In this document: positions 1 through 10,632 of the stretch, one piece after another
How the letters are laid out: every line of letters starts with the position of its first letter
Numbering within the stretch: position 1 is the first letter of the stretch
Origin: Didymella arachidicola
Lineage: Eukaryota > Ascomycota > Dothideomycetes > Pleosporales > Didymellaceae
Reading direction: 5' to 3'
Length of the DNA: 64,000 bases
NCBI GenBank assembly: GCA_016630955.3
Contig: CM049997.1
Coordinates: 124,001 to 188,000, forward strand
The notes under the pieces: generated by a model
Database searches by the model: none
Told to the model about the DNA's origin: nothing
What the model saw: only the letters and a program-made list of their open reading frames with translations
Program-made: the position numbers and the translations under genes

Positions 1-2
1 AG

Positions 3-656
3 GTAGCCATCGGCGAGGGTGCGACTCCAGAATCTGAAGAGAAGCAAGGCAAAGCACTGATCGACGCGTCGATCAAGCATGGTGTGAAGCACTTCGTCTA
101 CTCGTCCGTCGACCGCGGAGGTGACAACACCGACGCTACTTCTGTGCCCCACTTTGCGAGCAAGCACCGCGTCGAGCAGCACCTGTTTGAGAAGACTGCG
201 AACGGCGAGATGGACTGGGTCGTCCTGCGTCCCGTAGCGTTTTACGAGAACCTTGTTCCTGGGTTTCTGGGCAAAGTCTTTGCGACAAGCTGGGAGTCAG
301 TGGTCAAAGAGAAGCCGCTACAGCTTGTTGCGACGAGCGATATTGGATTCTTCGCCGCTCAGGCGTTCATCAAGCCGGAAGAGTGGAAAGGGACGAAGCT
401 CAGCCTTGCAGGCGATGAGTTAGCGTACACCCAGTTCAAGGGCATCTTTGAGAGGGAGACGGGACAGACACTTCCAACTACATTCCGCTTTATCACTGCA
501 GGCGTTCATATGATGGTCAAGGATTTGGGGTTGATGTTCAAGTGGTTCGGGGCTATTGGGTATGGAGCGGATATCAAGAAGGCTAAGGAGATCAATCCTG
601 ACATAAAGGACTTTGCGACGTGGTTGAAGGAGGATAGCCAGTTCAAGACTCTTTGA
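3..656 (+). CDS. NmrA-like NAD(P)-binding protein, 3' part only
   Basis: The reading frame is open from the window edge, so the 5' end with the nucleotide-binding Gly motif is missing. The visible part carries the middle and end of an NmrA-like, atypical short-chain dehydrogenase fold: a strand reading KHFVYSSVDRGG, a downstream H-F-xx-K-xx-VE segment typical of the family, and the W-V-V-L-R-P strand followed by F-Y-E-N. Members of this family bind NAD(P) and act as redox sensors or reductases. No intron is needed in the visible part. The stop is TGA at 654-656. It converges on the glutathione transferase gene downstream. The family call is firm; substrate and exact role cannot be read from the sequence. 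Confidence 0.85.
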   Translation, partial: VAIGEGATPESEEKQGKALIDASIKHGVKHFVYSSVDRGGDNTDATSVPHFASKHRVEQHLFEKTANGEMDWVVLRPVAFYENLVPGFLGKVFATSWESVVKEKPLQLVATSDIGFFAAQAFIKPEEWKGTKLSLAGDELAYTQFKGIFERETGQTLPTTFRFITAGVHMMVKDLGLMFKWFGAIGYGADIKKAKEINPDIKDFATWLKEDSQFKTL

Positions 657-1496
657 GGGCATATTGGTGGACGAGACTTTTGTGCTGTCCGATAAGTTTG
701 ATATCCGCGATAGATTTCACTTCTCACCTAGACTAATATGATGATTATTGTGCCACAGCCTGATCTTCAATCCTTCGCAAGCCATATCTCTGGGGGTCGA
801 ATGGCCGTTGTCCGTGACGTTATAACCGCGTTCAAAGCACGAAATCTGCTGATCGAAAAGCTTTTCTAGTGAATCTTGATGCGTGTGACTCTGCAGCTCT
901 TTTACCCCTGTGCTCTACCCTTGCATCGCGAATTAGTCCTGTGGAAAGCCCCTCACATCGAGATATTGAAAGGTAGCGCTGTGCCAGGATTTCAACTTGC
1001 TGATAATCACTACCTTCTATTCTGAAGTGCTGTACCACTTAGAGGAATTTTCAATATTGTGTCATACGCGATCTTGCCCCACCTCAGGTCCATGCATAGT
1101 ACTTGTGGAAGAGCGTTGCGAGATTTGAATTGCGACGTGCACATGAGAGACACACGATGAAGGCGCCCAGCGTGGTTGACTGGACGATGTCATGTTTTCA
1201 ATGTATCTCTTCGAGAAGAGGTATTTGACGGAGCACCGGGTGTATTGAGAAACGAAGGGTGACATTGCAGCAGGCAAGTCAGCCTTGTGGAGGTCTAGGT
1301 CCACGTGCTTTGAGCCTCAAGATCTGGCCAGAGTTCTCTCGATGCGGCTGAGGCAGGGAGGTCCCGGCGCCGCACCTGTTGGTGGGCACAGCTTCAAGTG
1401 GATAAGTGATAAACCTTAAGATTTAGAAAATTCGGACTCCGCCTACCCTTTCCCAAGCCCGTAATCGAGTTCGGTAGTACGACTCCAGATGCTTGT
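657..1496. other. convergent intergenic stretch, no gene seen
   Basis: This lies between the 3' ends of the NmrA-like gene and the glutathione transferase gene. The only open frames are short, overlap each other on both strands and show no protein family features. It is presumably 3' UTR and spacer. Confidence 0.5.
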
Positions 1497-2153
1497 TCAG
1501 ATAACCTCCTCAGTTATGTCGAACAAGACTGGCTTCGTGTCTTGGAATTCCTTGAGCGAGTGCAAGTTGTCGAAATATTTGCTCAGCGCTGGGTGCTGCT
1601 TCCTCCACTCGGGTCGGAGGCCTGTGAGTTCAATGCCACCAACTGCGCACACAATACCAATGTCCGCTATGGTAATTTCACTGCCCAGAACGTATGGCTT
1701 GCCTTCTGCCTTCTCGACAAACTCGTTGAATGCGCGCATGGCACCGTCCACCTTTCGCAAATGCCGATCTATCCACTTCTGGCTTTGCATCTCCTTCTTG
1801 CGTCGTACTTCCCAGCCATAGACCACGACAGCGTCCTGGCTTCCAACACAGAGTGCGACAATCTGCTTGGCGAGAAGGTTCCCATCGAGATCGCCAGGTA
1901 AGAGCAGAGGACCCCTGTCGGCGTACTTCTCGACGATGTACGTCTGAATGTATGCGCTGTTGTAGATGGCACGCCCATCAGGAAATAATAAGATTGGAAG
2001 CTGTTCGAGTGGATTGTATCGGGGTGTGACAGTGTTGGACTCCCAAGGAATCTCGTACTGGACCTGAAATGGAATGCCTTTGAGTGACAACGCGACATGG
2101 TTCATCCGTGCGAATGATGACGGTGTCGCCGATATGAGGGTCAGTGGTTCCAT
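1497..2153 (-). CDS. glutathione S-transferase-like protein
   Basis: A single uninterrupted frame gives 218 aa, the usual length for a cytosolic glutathione transferase. The N-terminal thioredoxin-like half (about residues 1-80) has the conserved cis-proline segment P-L-E-Q-L-P-I-L followed by a strand and an N-S-A-Y-I-Q-T-Y helix start, which resembles the usual E/D-S glutathione-binding step. The C-terminal all-helical half includes the I-T-I-A-D-I-G element, matching the N-capping box (S/T-x-x-D) of the family. It probably conjugates or reduces small electrophiles with glutathione in the cytosol. The N-terminal catalytic Ser/Tyr/Cys is not obvious, so enzyme class is open. The ATG start fits the family N-terminus (a beta strand begins within a few residues). 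Confidence 0.88.
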   Translation of the reverse strand: MEPLTLISATPSSFARMNHVALSLKGIPFQVQYEIPWESNTVTPRYNPLEQLPILLFPDGRAIYNSAYIQTYIVEKYADRGPLLLPGDLDGNLLAKQIVALCVGSQDAVVVYGWEVRRKKEMQSQKWIDRHLRKVDGAMRAFNEFVEKAEGKPYVLGSEITIADIGIVCAVGGIELTGLRPEWRKQHPALSKYFDNLHSLKEFQDTKPVLFDITEEVI

Positions 2154-4123
2154 GGTAGAGGCAGGAAGTGTGACGTGAACAGTTCTGTCAGTGGATTAGA
2201 GCGATCGGTCGAGGTTGAGTAGTAAGGTCGAGTATCGACCGCGGGCCGGCCAGCCAGCGGGAGCTTTAACTAAGTGGGACTGTTTCCGCAGTGAAGTGAG
2301 AATGCGGCGAGCCTCGCCAAGTAGCGCGCATCTGACTCTGGCACTTCACGCTGCACAAGGCTGCGGAATCCAACATCTCTGGAAGATAAAGCAAGGGTGT
2401 AGCATGAGGTTGGGCGCTTGACTCGATCACTTAACGGTACTTGAAAGTTGGACGTATAAGACAGCCGGGTGGTGCTAGGGCGGCCTGGCGATGCTGCAGC
2501 CAGATCCTGCATGCTGACAGTCTAACTAGATTAGTGCTGGGCAGATCCTGAGGGTGCAGTAGCCGGCCAACGGGAGAGTGACCGTGCAAGTTCTGGACCA
2601 CTCCTTCATCCACGATCGTTAGCAACCTCGGCCGCTGCCACAGTCTTCGAGTGGTCAAGGATAGAGTTCCTGAGCTCCAGTTCTGGTAACATTATCGACG
2701 GGCTGACCTCAATATAGATAGGATGTATACAGATCAACCGACTCGACGTTAGCCGGCCTGGTGCGATTTCCCTGAGTTCTTTTTTCCGGATAGTGTGATA
2801 CTTGATAGGCATCGCTTTATTGCGCATACTTGTCACACGCATAGTCGCTGAAAGATTCAAGTGCAGGTCATTTCCGTGACTAATTTTCAGAGCAGCATGA
2901 ACTTTGATCAGCCGGCTTGGATGAGCGATGAGTATCTCTATCTGATTCCATACTTCACTGAGATACGCTGTACAGTAATGTTAAGGAAGGAGAATACTTG
3001 AGTAACAGGAAAGACCCTTGCTTTGGACTAGTGCTGATGACGTCGATGGGTAGAGCCGCGATCTCAGCCACACTGCTCACTGGGAACAAGACCAACTGAC
3101 CACCCGGCACAACATCACGCTGGCCTGCATCGCTGTGGAGAAGTGGCGCGGTCCTTACATGGGGATCGTATTGTTCATGACCGGTAGCCCGCTTCGAGAG
3201 TTCATCCACCGTGCACTACCTGAGCCAATGAAGATGCTGGGGGTTTAGCCACGTGACCGCTTCACGCCCATCAAGGTCATGATGATCACTTCTGATATGT
3301 CGATAGATCCTTTGGTGATGTACCGGCTCGGTAGCCCCCACCTTCGAGGGTTAACAATCGAAAGGACTTCATCTGCGCCTGATCATTGCGTTTCACATCA
3401 GTCAACGTAATCGTGTTGTCGTGTAGTCTACCTATAAAGTGGAAACGAACGTCACAAACTTGGAAGGCTGCCACAGCACTGCGACCAACACTCCCAAATG
3501 TCTCACATACCCAATTCGACCAAGCCACCATGCAAGAAGTCTCTGTGATGGCGTTCATCTACATGTGTTTTCTCGCACCGTCCTTCACTCACGGATCCGC
3601 TCGGCTTCCTCTTTCCTACACAGCAGAGATATCGCACCCTGCAGAATAGACCCCTGATTCATTCATAAAAAGTTCACCGGGATACTCAGGCCCGTGATGA
3701 ACAGCGAACATAGGTGCACGCTTGGGTTCCAGTCGAGATAATGGTACCCAACCCCAAGTTTTGCAGGCTCAATGAGCGCGTCGATAATAGTTTCAATGAC
3801 ACTGAGCGGATGCCCTTTCTCAAAACCTTGGAGCTGTCTGAGACGCACATGGCCGAGCCTGTGAGCCACGTTTTACGAAGCTCGTGCTCTCTCATCACCG
3901 CTGGCTTGTTTGACGCTCAAATGTCTGAAGTGCGCTTTGACGTGGATGGTTTCAAGTATTGCAACATTTCCCTATGGGTTCCAGGTACCTCTCCCAACTG
4001 AGTAGATCACAGAATCTTGACTCGTTGCAACTCGCTCCAAAAGATCGTTCGGAACAACATTCTTCATTCTTCAAAATGCCACTATCACTGATCCAGCAAT
4101 ACGTAGTGACGAGCTCAACCTCT
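2154..4123. other. gene-poor stretch, possible degenerate fragments
   Basis: About 2 kb without a supportable gene lies upstream of the glutathione transferase and downstream of the dehydrogenase. On the minus strand, around 3663-3960, one frame reads like protein (segments such as LGVGYHYLDWNPSVHLC) but is broken by a stop, and I cannot assign it to a family. Other open frames are short and overlap on both strands. I see no transposon ends, long repeats or RNA gene. Confidence 0.4.
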
Positions 4124-5098
4124 TCACACCCACTGCTTGTTTCCAAAATGTGAGACGAACGCACCACCGTATCCATCTTCAATACTGACCTTCTTCCACA
4201 GCGCGATGTTGACGCGTGCAGCATCTTCTACCTTGGCCGGTCCCTTGAAGTCGGGGGCATATTTGCCGATAGCCTGAAAGAAGCCGGACAAGCCCTGAAG
4301 CTGTTCTGGCGTGAGATTGTCTGCAAATCTGATTAGTAATTTTTTTTTCCTGAGAAAGGATCACTTGAGACACACCAAAAGCACCGACATCTACAACACC
4401 AGGACTGATGCTGACGAAGAGCACGTCGTCCTTCTTGTACTGCGCACTGTACTTGGCTACTATGACGTTCAAAGCGGCCTTAAAGGCAGCATACAGAGCA
4501 GACACCTCAACGTCGTACTCATTGATGAGCTCGAGGTCGGCGTGACCACTGGAGAGGGTGATGACCTTTTTCACGCTGCCCTTCAGAACCAGCGGGAGGA
4601 AGAGGTTATAGAGATGAATGTTACCGGCGATGTTGGTCTGGTTCAGTTCCGTGAGAACCTTCTCCAACTCATCGACCCTGTCAGCTCTGTAATATAGTCA
4701 GCGTCGGTCAGTGGTGAGATCATCATACACTCACAAGCTTCCAAGGGGGCCGAATGCGTCAAAAAAGGGGAGGTAGCCTCCACTTGCAACCAGATAGTCG
4801 ATTCCACGGTCACCGACGATCTTCGTAGTCTCGGCAGCTGCCTGCTTCAAGCTGTCATAGCTCGCAAGGTCACCGGTGAGGATGTGCACGTTGGTGCGGT
4901 CGCCAAACTCTGCTGCAACCTTCTTTTCTGTCGAGCTCTTGTCACGTACGAGACCGATGACGAGGTTGCTTGGATCTTCAGATGTCTGCCTGATGAACTC
5001 AAACTGTATACTGATCAGCAAGCGCTTGAGCATGATCAGGTGGCCGGTAGACTCACTCCGAGTCCTCTGGATGCACCGGTGATCAGGTATGTAGACAT
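4124..5098 (-). CDS. short-chain dehydrogenase/reductase, four exons
   Basis: Exons 5057-5098, 4735-5003, 4376-4686 and 4124-4320 join in frame to 272 aa. Donors are GTGAGT, GTGAGT and GTGTGT; acceptors are ACAG, ACAG and GCAG. The protein starts MSTYLITGASRGLG, so the Rossmann dinucleotide motif T-G-A-S-R-G-L-G is at residues 7-14 and itself ends at the first intron. The catalytic Ser lies in L-S-S-G-H near residue 149 and the Y-A-A-F-K pair is near 169-173. The C-terminus runs through D-N-L-T-P-E-Q to Q-W-V. Classical SDRs use NAD(P)H to reduce or oxidise carbonyls or alcohols; the fungal branch with this layout is often called a versicolorin-reductase or norsolorinic-ketoreductase-like protein, but no pathway partners lie nearby, so the substrate is unknown. 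An open frame extending upstream of 5098 has no support. Confidence 0.9.
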
Positions 5099-6245
5099 CT
5101 CTTCGGAGCTTCCAAATGCTTTTGCTTGCAGAGTTTGGAGTGGGCGTGTTGTAAAGATTTCGCGTTGTCGATGAATTCTTCGGCGCCCAACACTGCTCTT
5201 TTATGCATGTTCCATAGCCAAAATCCTTCGAACTTGATTTGTAACTTGGTACGTCTCTATCGCTGACACTTCCTTCTCGCTCGGCGAGGAAGACATCTTT
5301 CATGACCCCGTGCAGCACAAAGTGCACAATTTCGTCCACAAAACTGAAGGATGGCAGCATTTCTGTCAGCACTCTAAGAACCATATGCAGGTGCAGGGAT
5401 CATGTCCTTCCCGATGCGGACACGCCTGTGGGCCGGGAGCCTAACGCGACGCCTCAACGACACTTCTTCAGCTTGGTCGCTCTCAGCCGCAACACAAGTT
5501 GCTCGCGAGGGTAGTCAAACGCCCTGTGTGTCTACGGTTGCATCATTTCTGACTCATATTACTGCCACAACGTCCCTGTGCAATTCTTTGATTGGCTTCG
5601 TTTCTTGCCGTATGCTTAGCTAAGGTCAGCATATAGTACCCCGCTCGATCTATCGTCCGGACATCGTTGAGCAACCGTGCATATCATCTTGTGTTGTTTT
5701 TCCACGCTCGACGATCAATCCGCTTCTGCCTTATCATTCTCCAAGTCTTTCGGAACGAAACTTCCAAACCCTTCGACAGGATCATCATGACCTTGAAGAA
5801 TATCCCTGATCTCAGCTATCAGCTTCGAAACAAAGGCTTCATAAGGTACATCCGGTGCAGTGTGAGTATAGAATCCAGAGAACACTTTCAGGGGCGAATG
5901 TATCGCTCAGGGTCTTCTGTAAAGCGGCCCTGCACCCATTGGTCCTATCTACTAAAAAGCTGGTCTGCCGGGCAAGCGAGTACCATGACGTTGTCTAAAT
6001 ATGCTACCGCCTCAATGAAAACTGGTGCAGACGCTGATATCACCATCTGCTGGACCATCTCTGGACATTTTGCATTTGAAGAGGAAGAGTTCTTGGTTAG
6101 AGCTGTGGGGTTGTGGAATACTTGATCGTGAGATACTTAAAGCTACCAGCGCTGATACCTGGAAGTAGTGTTTCGCTCAACACAATGTGAAGGACCGAAC
6201 TGCGCCACTTCTGGTTCTGGTGCCGATTCTCGATCGATATCGCGC
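5099..6245 (-). other. intergenic region with protein-like remnants
   Basis: No intact gene is visible. On the minus strand, between about 6110 and 5720, stretches in shifting frames look like coding relics: KCPEMVQQMVISASAPVFIE, then KTLSDTFAPESVLWILYSH, then TAPDVPYEAFVSKLIAEIRD running to a stop near 5720. One frame near 6000 also reads RHGTRLPG, which recalls a histidine-phosphatase signature, and the acid phosphatase remnant begins immediately upstream on the same strand. The pieces would need frame changes to join, so I treat them as a possible decayed gene of unknown family. Confidence 0.3.
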
Positions 6246-7711
6246 CTACACGCTTGGCTGAAGACTGGAAACACTTTTCTTATCGTTGCGTTGCGCGATT
6301 TTAGAGGACGCCGCTTTGTGGCGTCTGCGGAACAGGACCCAAAGCAATCCTGCAAGGCCAACGACACCCAGCGTCACCAACGCCCCAATCATGCCCGCAA
6401 TAGCGTTTGATATAGCAGAGTGTGTGTCCAAATTTCGACATATCTCGTGCACTGTATGCTTGACAGAAGAGTGCGTCACTACGACATGTACCGCACCACT
6501 GCTCCGGGGACGTGATGGCGAACTCCTTCATCTTCGACACGAAATCAGTGTATGGAACTGATTGCTCTTGATCACCAAAGAGCGGGTATACTGTTGGGGC
6601 TTCTCCCTCATTGGATCCATTCCGGAACATGAAGCGCACGCGAAGATCAGCTACACTTGGAAACGCAGTAACACCGCCCAGCGTGAAGACCTCGAAGGCC
6701 ATCGTCGAAGCGTAGTCAGGTAAACCGAGGAAGTCATCAGCCACAGCGGTCAATTTGGCCAGTCCGAAGAATGCCAGGAACGTGTCATAGCTGCCTGCCA
6801 ACAACGCAAACTTGAGCTTGCCCTTGGTGGTGACAAACTGCTCCAACTGTTCCAGTACGCCACCAGCAAATGACTGGCCGCCGATAGAACGCGCAGAGTC
6901 GTTGACATCGTACGCCATATTCGATTCCCATTCGTCTGCCAGTATCCGCAGCTGGCTGAGACTATCGCTTGAGGTCGTGCTGTTGTGGGTCGCGTTATGG
7001 AGGGACGCTACATTGTACATTGAGTAGATCGAAGATGTCGTACGCGTTGGCAAAACTGAGGTTGGCTTGCTGGTAGTCATAAACGGAGCTGAGTCGACCC
7101 CAGGAAGACTGGTAGAATGGTCTTGTTTCTTCAATACGCTGCTTGAAACCTGCGCTTTCCTTATACTGTTTTGTCGAATTTGTGACGGCTGGACACTCTT
7201 CGTCTCCCTTCAGCCAGATGGCATCAGGCGCATCATCGTTCTTGCCGTGTATGACGAGGTACTGATAGCCGCCCAGCGGTTTGATGACACGCTCGTTGCT
7301 GTTCAGTGTCTGAGTAGCCAACGTCTGGTCAACGCTCTCCAAAGGCGGGTACAACCCTTGCAGGAAGGCCGTGGCTGTGTTCAGTAATACCGCCTGGTCA
7401 GGCGCGGAAGCATAGATCTGTGAGTTGATTACCTGATTTCTGATATTCCGAGGATCTGCTTGGGCGAAGATGAGTTCAGATAGATGTTGCGGTAGTCTTG
7501 TCCGACATTGTAGTTTTGTTGATACCCCAGATTAGTTAAGTTGTAGCCTTTGTAGTGCTTGGATGTTCCTAGGTAAGTGAGCGTGCGACCAATAAAGACG
7601 TACTGAGTACTTACGGTCGCCGTGACGTGAAAAGACAATGACGCCAAGCACTGTCTCAACTTGGACCGGAGCCAACAGGCTAAGTACAGCAATCAATGGT
7701 TTCGAAATCAT
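6246..7711 (-). pseudogene. histidine acid phosphatase-like gene, broken by three lesions
   Basis: Exon 1 (7615-7711) encodes a signal peptide and the start of the catalytic motif V-F-S-R-H-G-D-R; a GTAAGT...CCTAG intron (7569-7614) splits the Arg codon of R-H-G-D-R, and exon 2 continues T-S-K-H-Y. Downstream segments match the membrane-anchored fungal branch of histidine phosphatases: QIYASAPDQAVLLNTATAFL, L-A-G-S-Y-D-T-F-L near the second catalytic region, and a C-terminal membrane helix (GMIGALVTLGVVGLAGLL) followed by basic residues. The frame breaks three times with no room for introns: near 7435-7438 (one A apparently missing), at 7009-7022 (a perfect duplication of the 7-mer TACATTG) and at 6420-6427 (a GT/AC dinucleotide run). 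As sequenced no full enzyme can be made. Decay is the simplest reading; assembly error could explain two of the three breaks. Confidence 0.8.
7009..7022. repeat. 7-bp perfect tandem duplication inside the acid phosphatase
   Basis: TACATTG occurs twice back to back on the + strand. Skipping one copy would put the two flanking coding segments (ending I-F-D-L-L-N-V and starting A-S-L-H-N) in one frame, so the duplication is a clear frameshifting event. Confidence 0.85.
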
Positions 7712-8109
7712 ATCGTCTGAACCTTAGACTGAGCGTGTGTCGCGCATGTAAGCAGCGTGGTAACCGGCTTTATACTTCGCAAGCGTATAACGATACCGCA
7801 TGCACCGGACTACCGCCCATTTCCGTGGATGTCGCCGACAACCCGATCGTTGACTACAAACTCGTGATGCTCCTCATCCCACCGTTTTGTGATTGGATGG
7901 GACGGGCCCATTATCACCATGCCCCTCCTTCCAAGACCTTGGCGCAGCGGAAAAGCGAAAAGTGGGAGGACCACGACTTGCTCTTACTGCTCATAGCAGG
8001 CGATAAGCCGCAGGAACCGTTCGATCTTTTGTGTAGCAATAACCTCATGGGGTGGATCCCATTGTACGTAAGGTCAAACAGCGAGCCATGCTGAGGCTCA
8101 AGGTCTCTC
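7712..8109. other. spacer upstream of the phosphatase remnant
   Basis: A 132-codon + strand open frame (7696-8094) covers this stretch, but it begins antisense to the phosphatase signal peptide, has no recognisable domain and no splice structure. I take the region as promoter of the phosphatase remnant plus the 3' flank of the DUF7704 gene. Confidence 0.45.
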
Positions 8110-8595
8110 TCACTGCACCTTCTTTAACGCCCTTCCTTCGTCTTCCTCATCTCCTGGAAACCCAACTCTCGCACAAAACGCAAGCCTCACCAACGTCGCA
8201 AACCCCGTGACCACCAAGCTCCCCCAATCCTCCGCTCTCCAGGTCTCAGGCAGCACCCTATGCTGAGCATTCAACGCACCAAAGACTGCTGGAAAGTATG
8301 CAAAGTCCGTGATCAATAGTCCGATCTCGATGGTATGCCAGATTCTCGGATCAGACGTGTATCTCAGAAGGAACGCGGAGATGAATCCGAAGTTCAGCAT
8401 GTTGCCGCCGCGCTGCTTGAGAATCATGATATGTCCGATGTCTGGCGTGTCGTTGAGGATGTGGGATGATAGGACTGTGCGTGGGGCGAAGAAGTCAAGA
8501 TACGCGCCCCAGAGACAGATGATGGGGTCGAGCCATGTGAAGAAGACACGGTAGAAGAGAGGAATTGCGCCTGCTGTTGGGGTTTGTTGCGACAT
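8110..8595 (-). CDS. DUF7704-family integral membrane protein
   Basis: The frame from the ATG at 8593-8595 gives 161 aa without introns. The sequence fits the fungal DUF7704 pattern as I remember it: I-P-L-F-Y-R-V-F-F near residue 10, an F-x-x-x-L-L-R-Y-T-S-D-P-R-I-W-H-T segment in the middle, then I-E-I-G-L-L-I-T-D-F-A-Y and W-R-A-E-D-W-G before the last helix. About four membrane spans are apparent. Function of the family is unknown. Open sequence extends upstream of the chosen ATG, but the added residues have no family match, so I kept the start that begins just before the first conserved motif. Confidence 0.82.
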   Translation of the reverse strand: MSQQTPTAGAIPLFYRVFFTWLDPIICLWGAYLDFFAPRTVLSSHILNDTPDIGHIMILKQRGGNMLNFGFISAFLLRYTSDPRIWHTIEIGLLITDFAYFPAVFGALNAQHRVLPETWRAEDWGSLVVTGFATLVRLAFCARVGFPGDEEDEGRALKKVQ

Positions 8596-8965
8596 GATGC
8601 TAGCGGCACGCTCAGATATCAGATATCTTGACCTCCTCCGATGTATGTTGGACACCAGGTAGGGACAGTGCTTATATGATGTGTGAAGAAGGCGAGGTAA
8701 GATGACATTGACACGCGACAAGTTGGTGATGTCGCACAGACCAGCTCGCGAACTCCAACCCCTCGCACGTCGCACCGAGGGTGACTGCTAAACGACACAA
8801 CCACAACGACGAGGAAACATCACTTTCTGTGGAAGCGATAGAGAATCATGGGGAGTCCAATGATCTACGGCTAATCGCGACTGATATAGTTATAAGATAT
8901 ATGAAGTGAAGGTATCACCCTTTCCCGGTCTCACGCAGCATCCCCACTCTCGAATGTTGCGAATT
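8596..8965. other. short intergenic stretch, nothing distinct
   Basis: This separates the 5' side of the DUF7704 gene from the 3' end of the GPI-type protein gene. An AT-rich patch lies around 8880-8905. No gene or repeat is evident. Confidence 0.5.
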
Positions 8966-9876
8966 CTATATGCCGAAAACCGCACCCACCAAAATTGCAC
9001 CAAATACGCCAGCGGTGTTTGCAATGTGAATGCCAGCAGCGTTAGTGGTGACTCCAGCAGGCGCAGACTATACAGTTGTTAGCGATCATCTCGAAGATTC
9101 AGGGATCGTACTTACAGCAGTAAAACTCGCGCTATCATTGGTGCTAGACGAAGGTGCGCCTGAAATAGATCTCAGCGTTCTATTCGCAATGCCCGTAAGA
9201 TAAGGAGGCGTTGAAGAGATTATAGAGGTGACAAGAGCAGAAAGGGATGCGGTAGAAGAGACGGGAGCCTCACTTGTCGTCTCAGATGTGGTTGCAGGTT
9301 GGCTGCTCGCTGGAGCAGCAGATGAGGAAGCAGGTACAGACGCTTCTGCAGCTGAAATTGCGGTAGGTGAAGGAGCAGCAGCAGAAGTCTGGGCAGGAGC
9401 TGCTGACGATGCAGCACCGGTGCTGCCAGCTTCAGGTACGTCCTCCTGCTTGCCGGCCAGTGGTTCGGTCTCAAAACCACACTTCCCGCCGGCGGTGCTT
9501 AGAGTGCCGCCGTAGTAGCGCCAGATGTTGAAGTTGTCCGGGCCAGCGCACTTGAGGCAGTTTTTGTAGTCGGAGACAAAGACGGCGTTGTTGCAAGGAT
9601 CTGGCAAGTCAGTGATGATCGCTGTCCATGACGGGTAAGAACATACCAGCATCTCGGGAGAGGGTGATGGCAGAGCCGCTGACAACTGTTAGAGCAGGTC
9701 CGACAATACCAAAGTCCTTACGAATCTACACACCAGTTGTCGTGACAGTTGTATGCGGGCGTACCAGGCTCCTGTCGCTTCAGAAGAGATGCAAGATACG
9801 CATCTTTACGCGGTATCAAGCCAGTAGCGCTGACAGCAGCAACAAAGCTGGCTATGAGGAATTGAGCAGCAACCAT
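8966..9876 (-). CDS. secreted Ser/Ala-rich, probably GPI-anchored surface protein
   Basis: Four exons (9734-9876, 9647-9678, 9116-9600, 8966-9067) join in frame to 253 aa. Introns have donors GTGTGT, GTATGT and GTAAGT and acceptors TCAG, CCAG and ATAG; exon 2 is only 32 nt. Residues 1-18 are a signal peptide (MVAAQFLIASFVAAVSA). A Cys-bearing head follows, with C-H-D-N-C-G, D-P-C-N-N and N-C-L-K-C spacing. Next comes a long Ser/Thr/Ala/Pro stretch expected to be O-glycosylated. The C-terminus is a hydrophobic tail with small residues upstream, ending V-F-G-I, which is the layout of a GPI attachment signal. It is likely a cell-wall or plasma-membrane glycoprotein. The head resembles uncharacterised fungal extracellular proteins; no enzymatic motif is seen. 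Confidence 0.83.
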
Positions 9877-10632
9877 AGTGAAAGTTTAGGCGGTTTTCAA
9901 AACGAGTGTCTTGTGAGTGTCAAAGCGAAAGCGAAAGACTGGAGTAGAAGGTGAAGCATCATTCTAGGAACGGGTAGCTCAGGTTTTGTAGCTCCCTGAG
10001 GCGCCATATTCGCTCCTGCCTTGTGCCGGGACACGAATCATCTTCTCCCTCGACAATCAGGCTTCTGACAAGAATCTGCAGGTTCACATGCACCATCAGC
10101 ATCCAAGGCGTCGCGACAACGGCCTGACGCCAATCGGCCGAACGTCGGAGATCCTTTCGATTATCAGATTTTCTTTGATCATCTGATAAGATGTGAGTCG
10201 AGCGGAAGACTAACCGAAAGCGAAACTGCCGCAAGCGCTGATTCGCAGAGCGAAGACGCTACAACTTATTGGCGCCATCTGATAAAGTTTGCATTAAGCG
10301 GAAGTCACAGGGTCTGCTGCCATCTGCATTCCCATTGGATGCTGGCAGTGGTTCTGGCGTGGGTCGCTGTGAGAGTTCGCCAGAGGAACCGGGGCGACAA
10401 CGGCTGGCGATGCATGATTCGAACAGAGACGATACTTGTGCTCCTTGGCGCAGCAACAGAGTCACGAATTGGTTGGAACACGAGGCTGCTATGCCGTTAT
10501 CTGATCTTGGCCGGCTACACATGACTGGTGTGCTGAGATTGGGTAACAGTAGGCGCCTGCTCATATAGCGCCTCTCGCGCCCCATAATGCGCAGTTGAAT
10601 CCAACGCAATTTGGACTTGGGACTCAGACGAT
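9877..10632. other. shared upstream region of two divergent surface-protein genes
   Basis: The GPI-type protein gene (minus) and the BIM1-like gene (plus) are divergent and share this stretch. Overlapping short frames on both strands look random. A small cluster of GATA-type motifs lies in its middle and is listed separately. Confidence 0.5.
10155..10285. promoter_or_regulatory. cluster of GATA motifs between divergent surface genes
   Basis: Within about 130 bp there are three TGATA/TATCA elements: TTATCAGA near 10160, TCTGATAAGA near 10182 and TCTGATAAAG near 10277. Fungal GATA factors (nitrogen, iron and light regulators) bind HGATAR, often in close pairs. Position between two divergent surface genes makes a shared control role plausible, but motifs this short also arise by chance. 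Confidence 0.25.

Noticed and set aside
5099..5384. N-terminal extension of the short-chain dehydrogenase
   Set aside because: The extension reads through intron 1; the spliced start gives the dinucleotide motif at residue 7.
7696..8094. 132-codon + strand open frame
   Set aside because: Begins antisense to the phosphatase signal peptide and shows no family match or splice signals.
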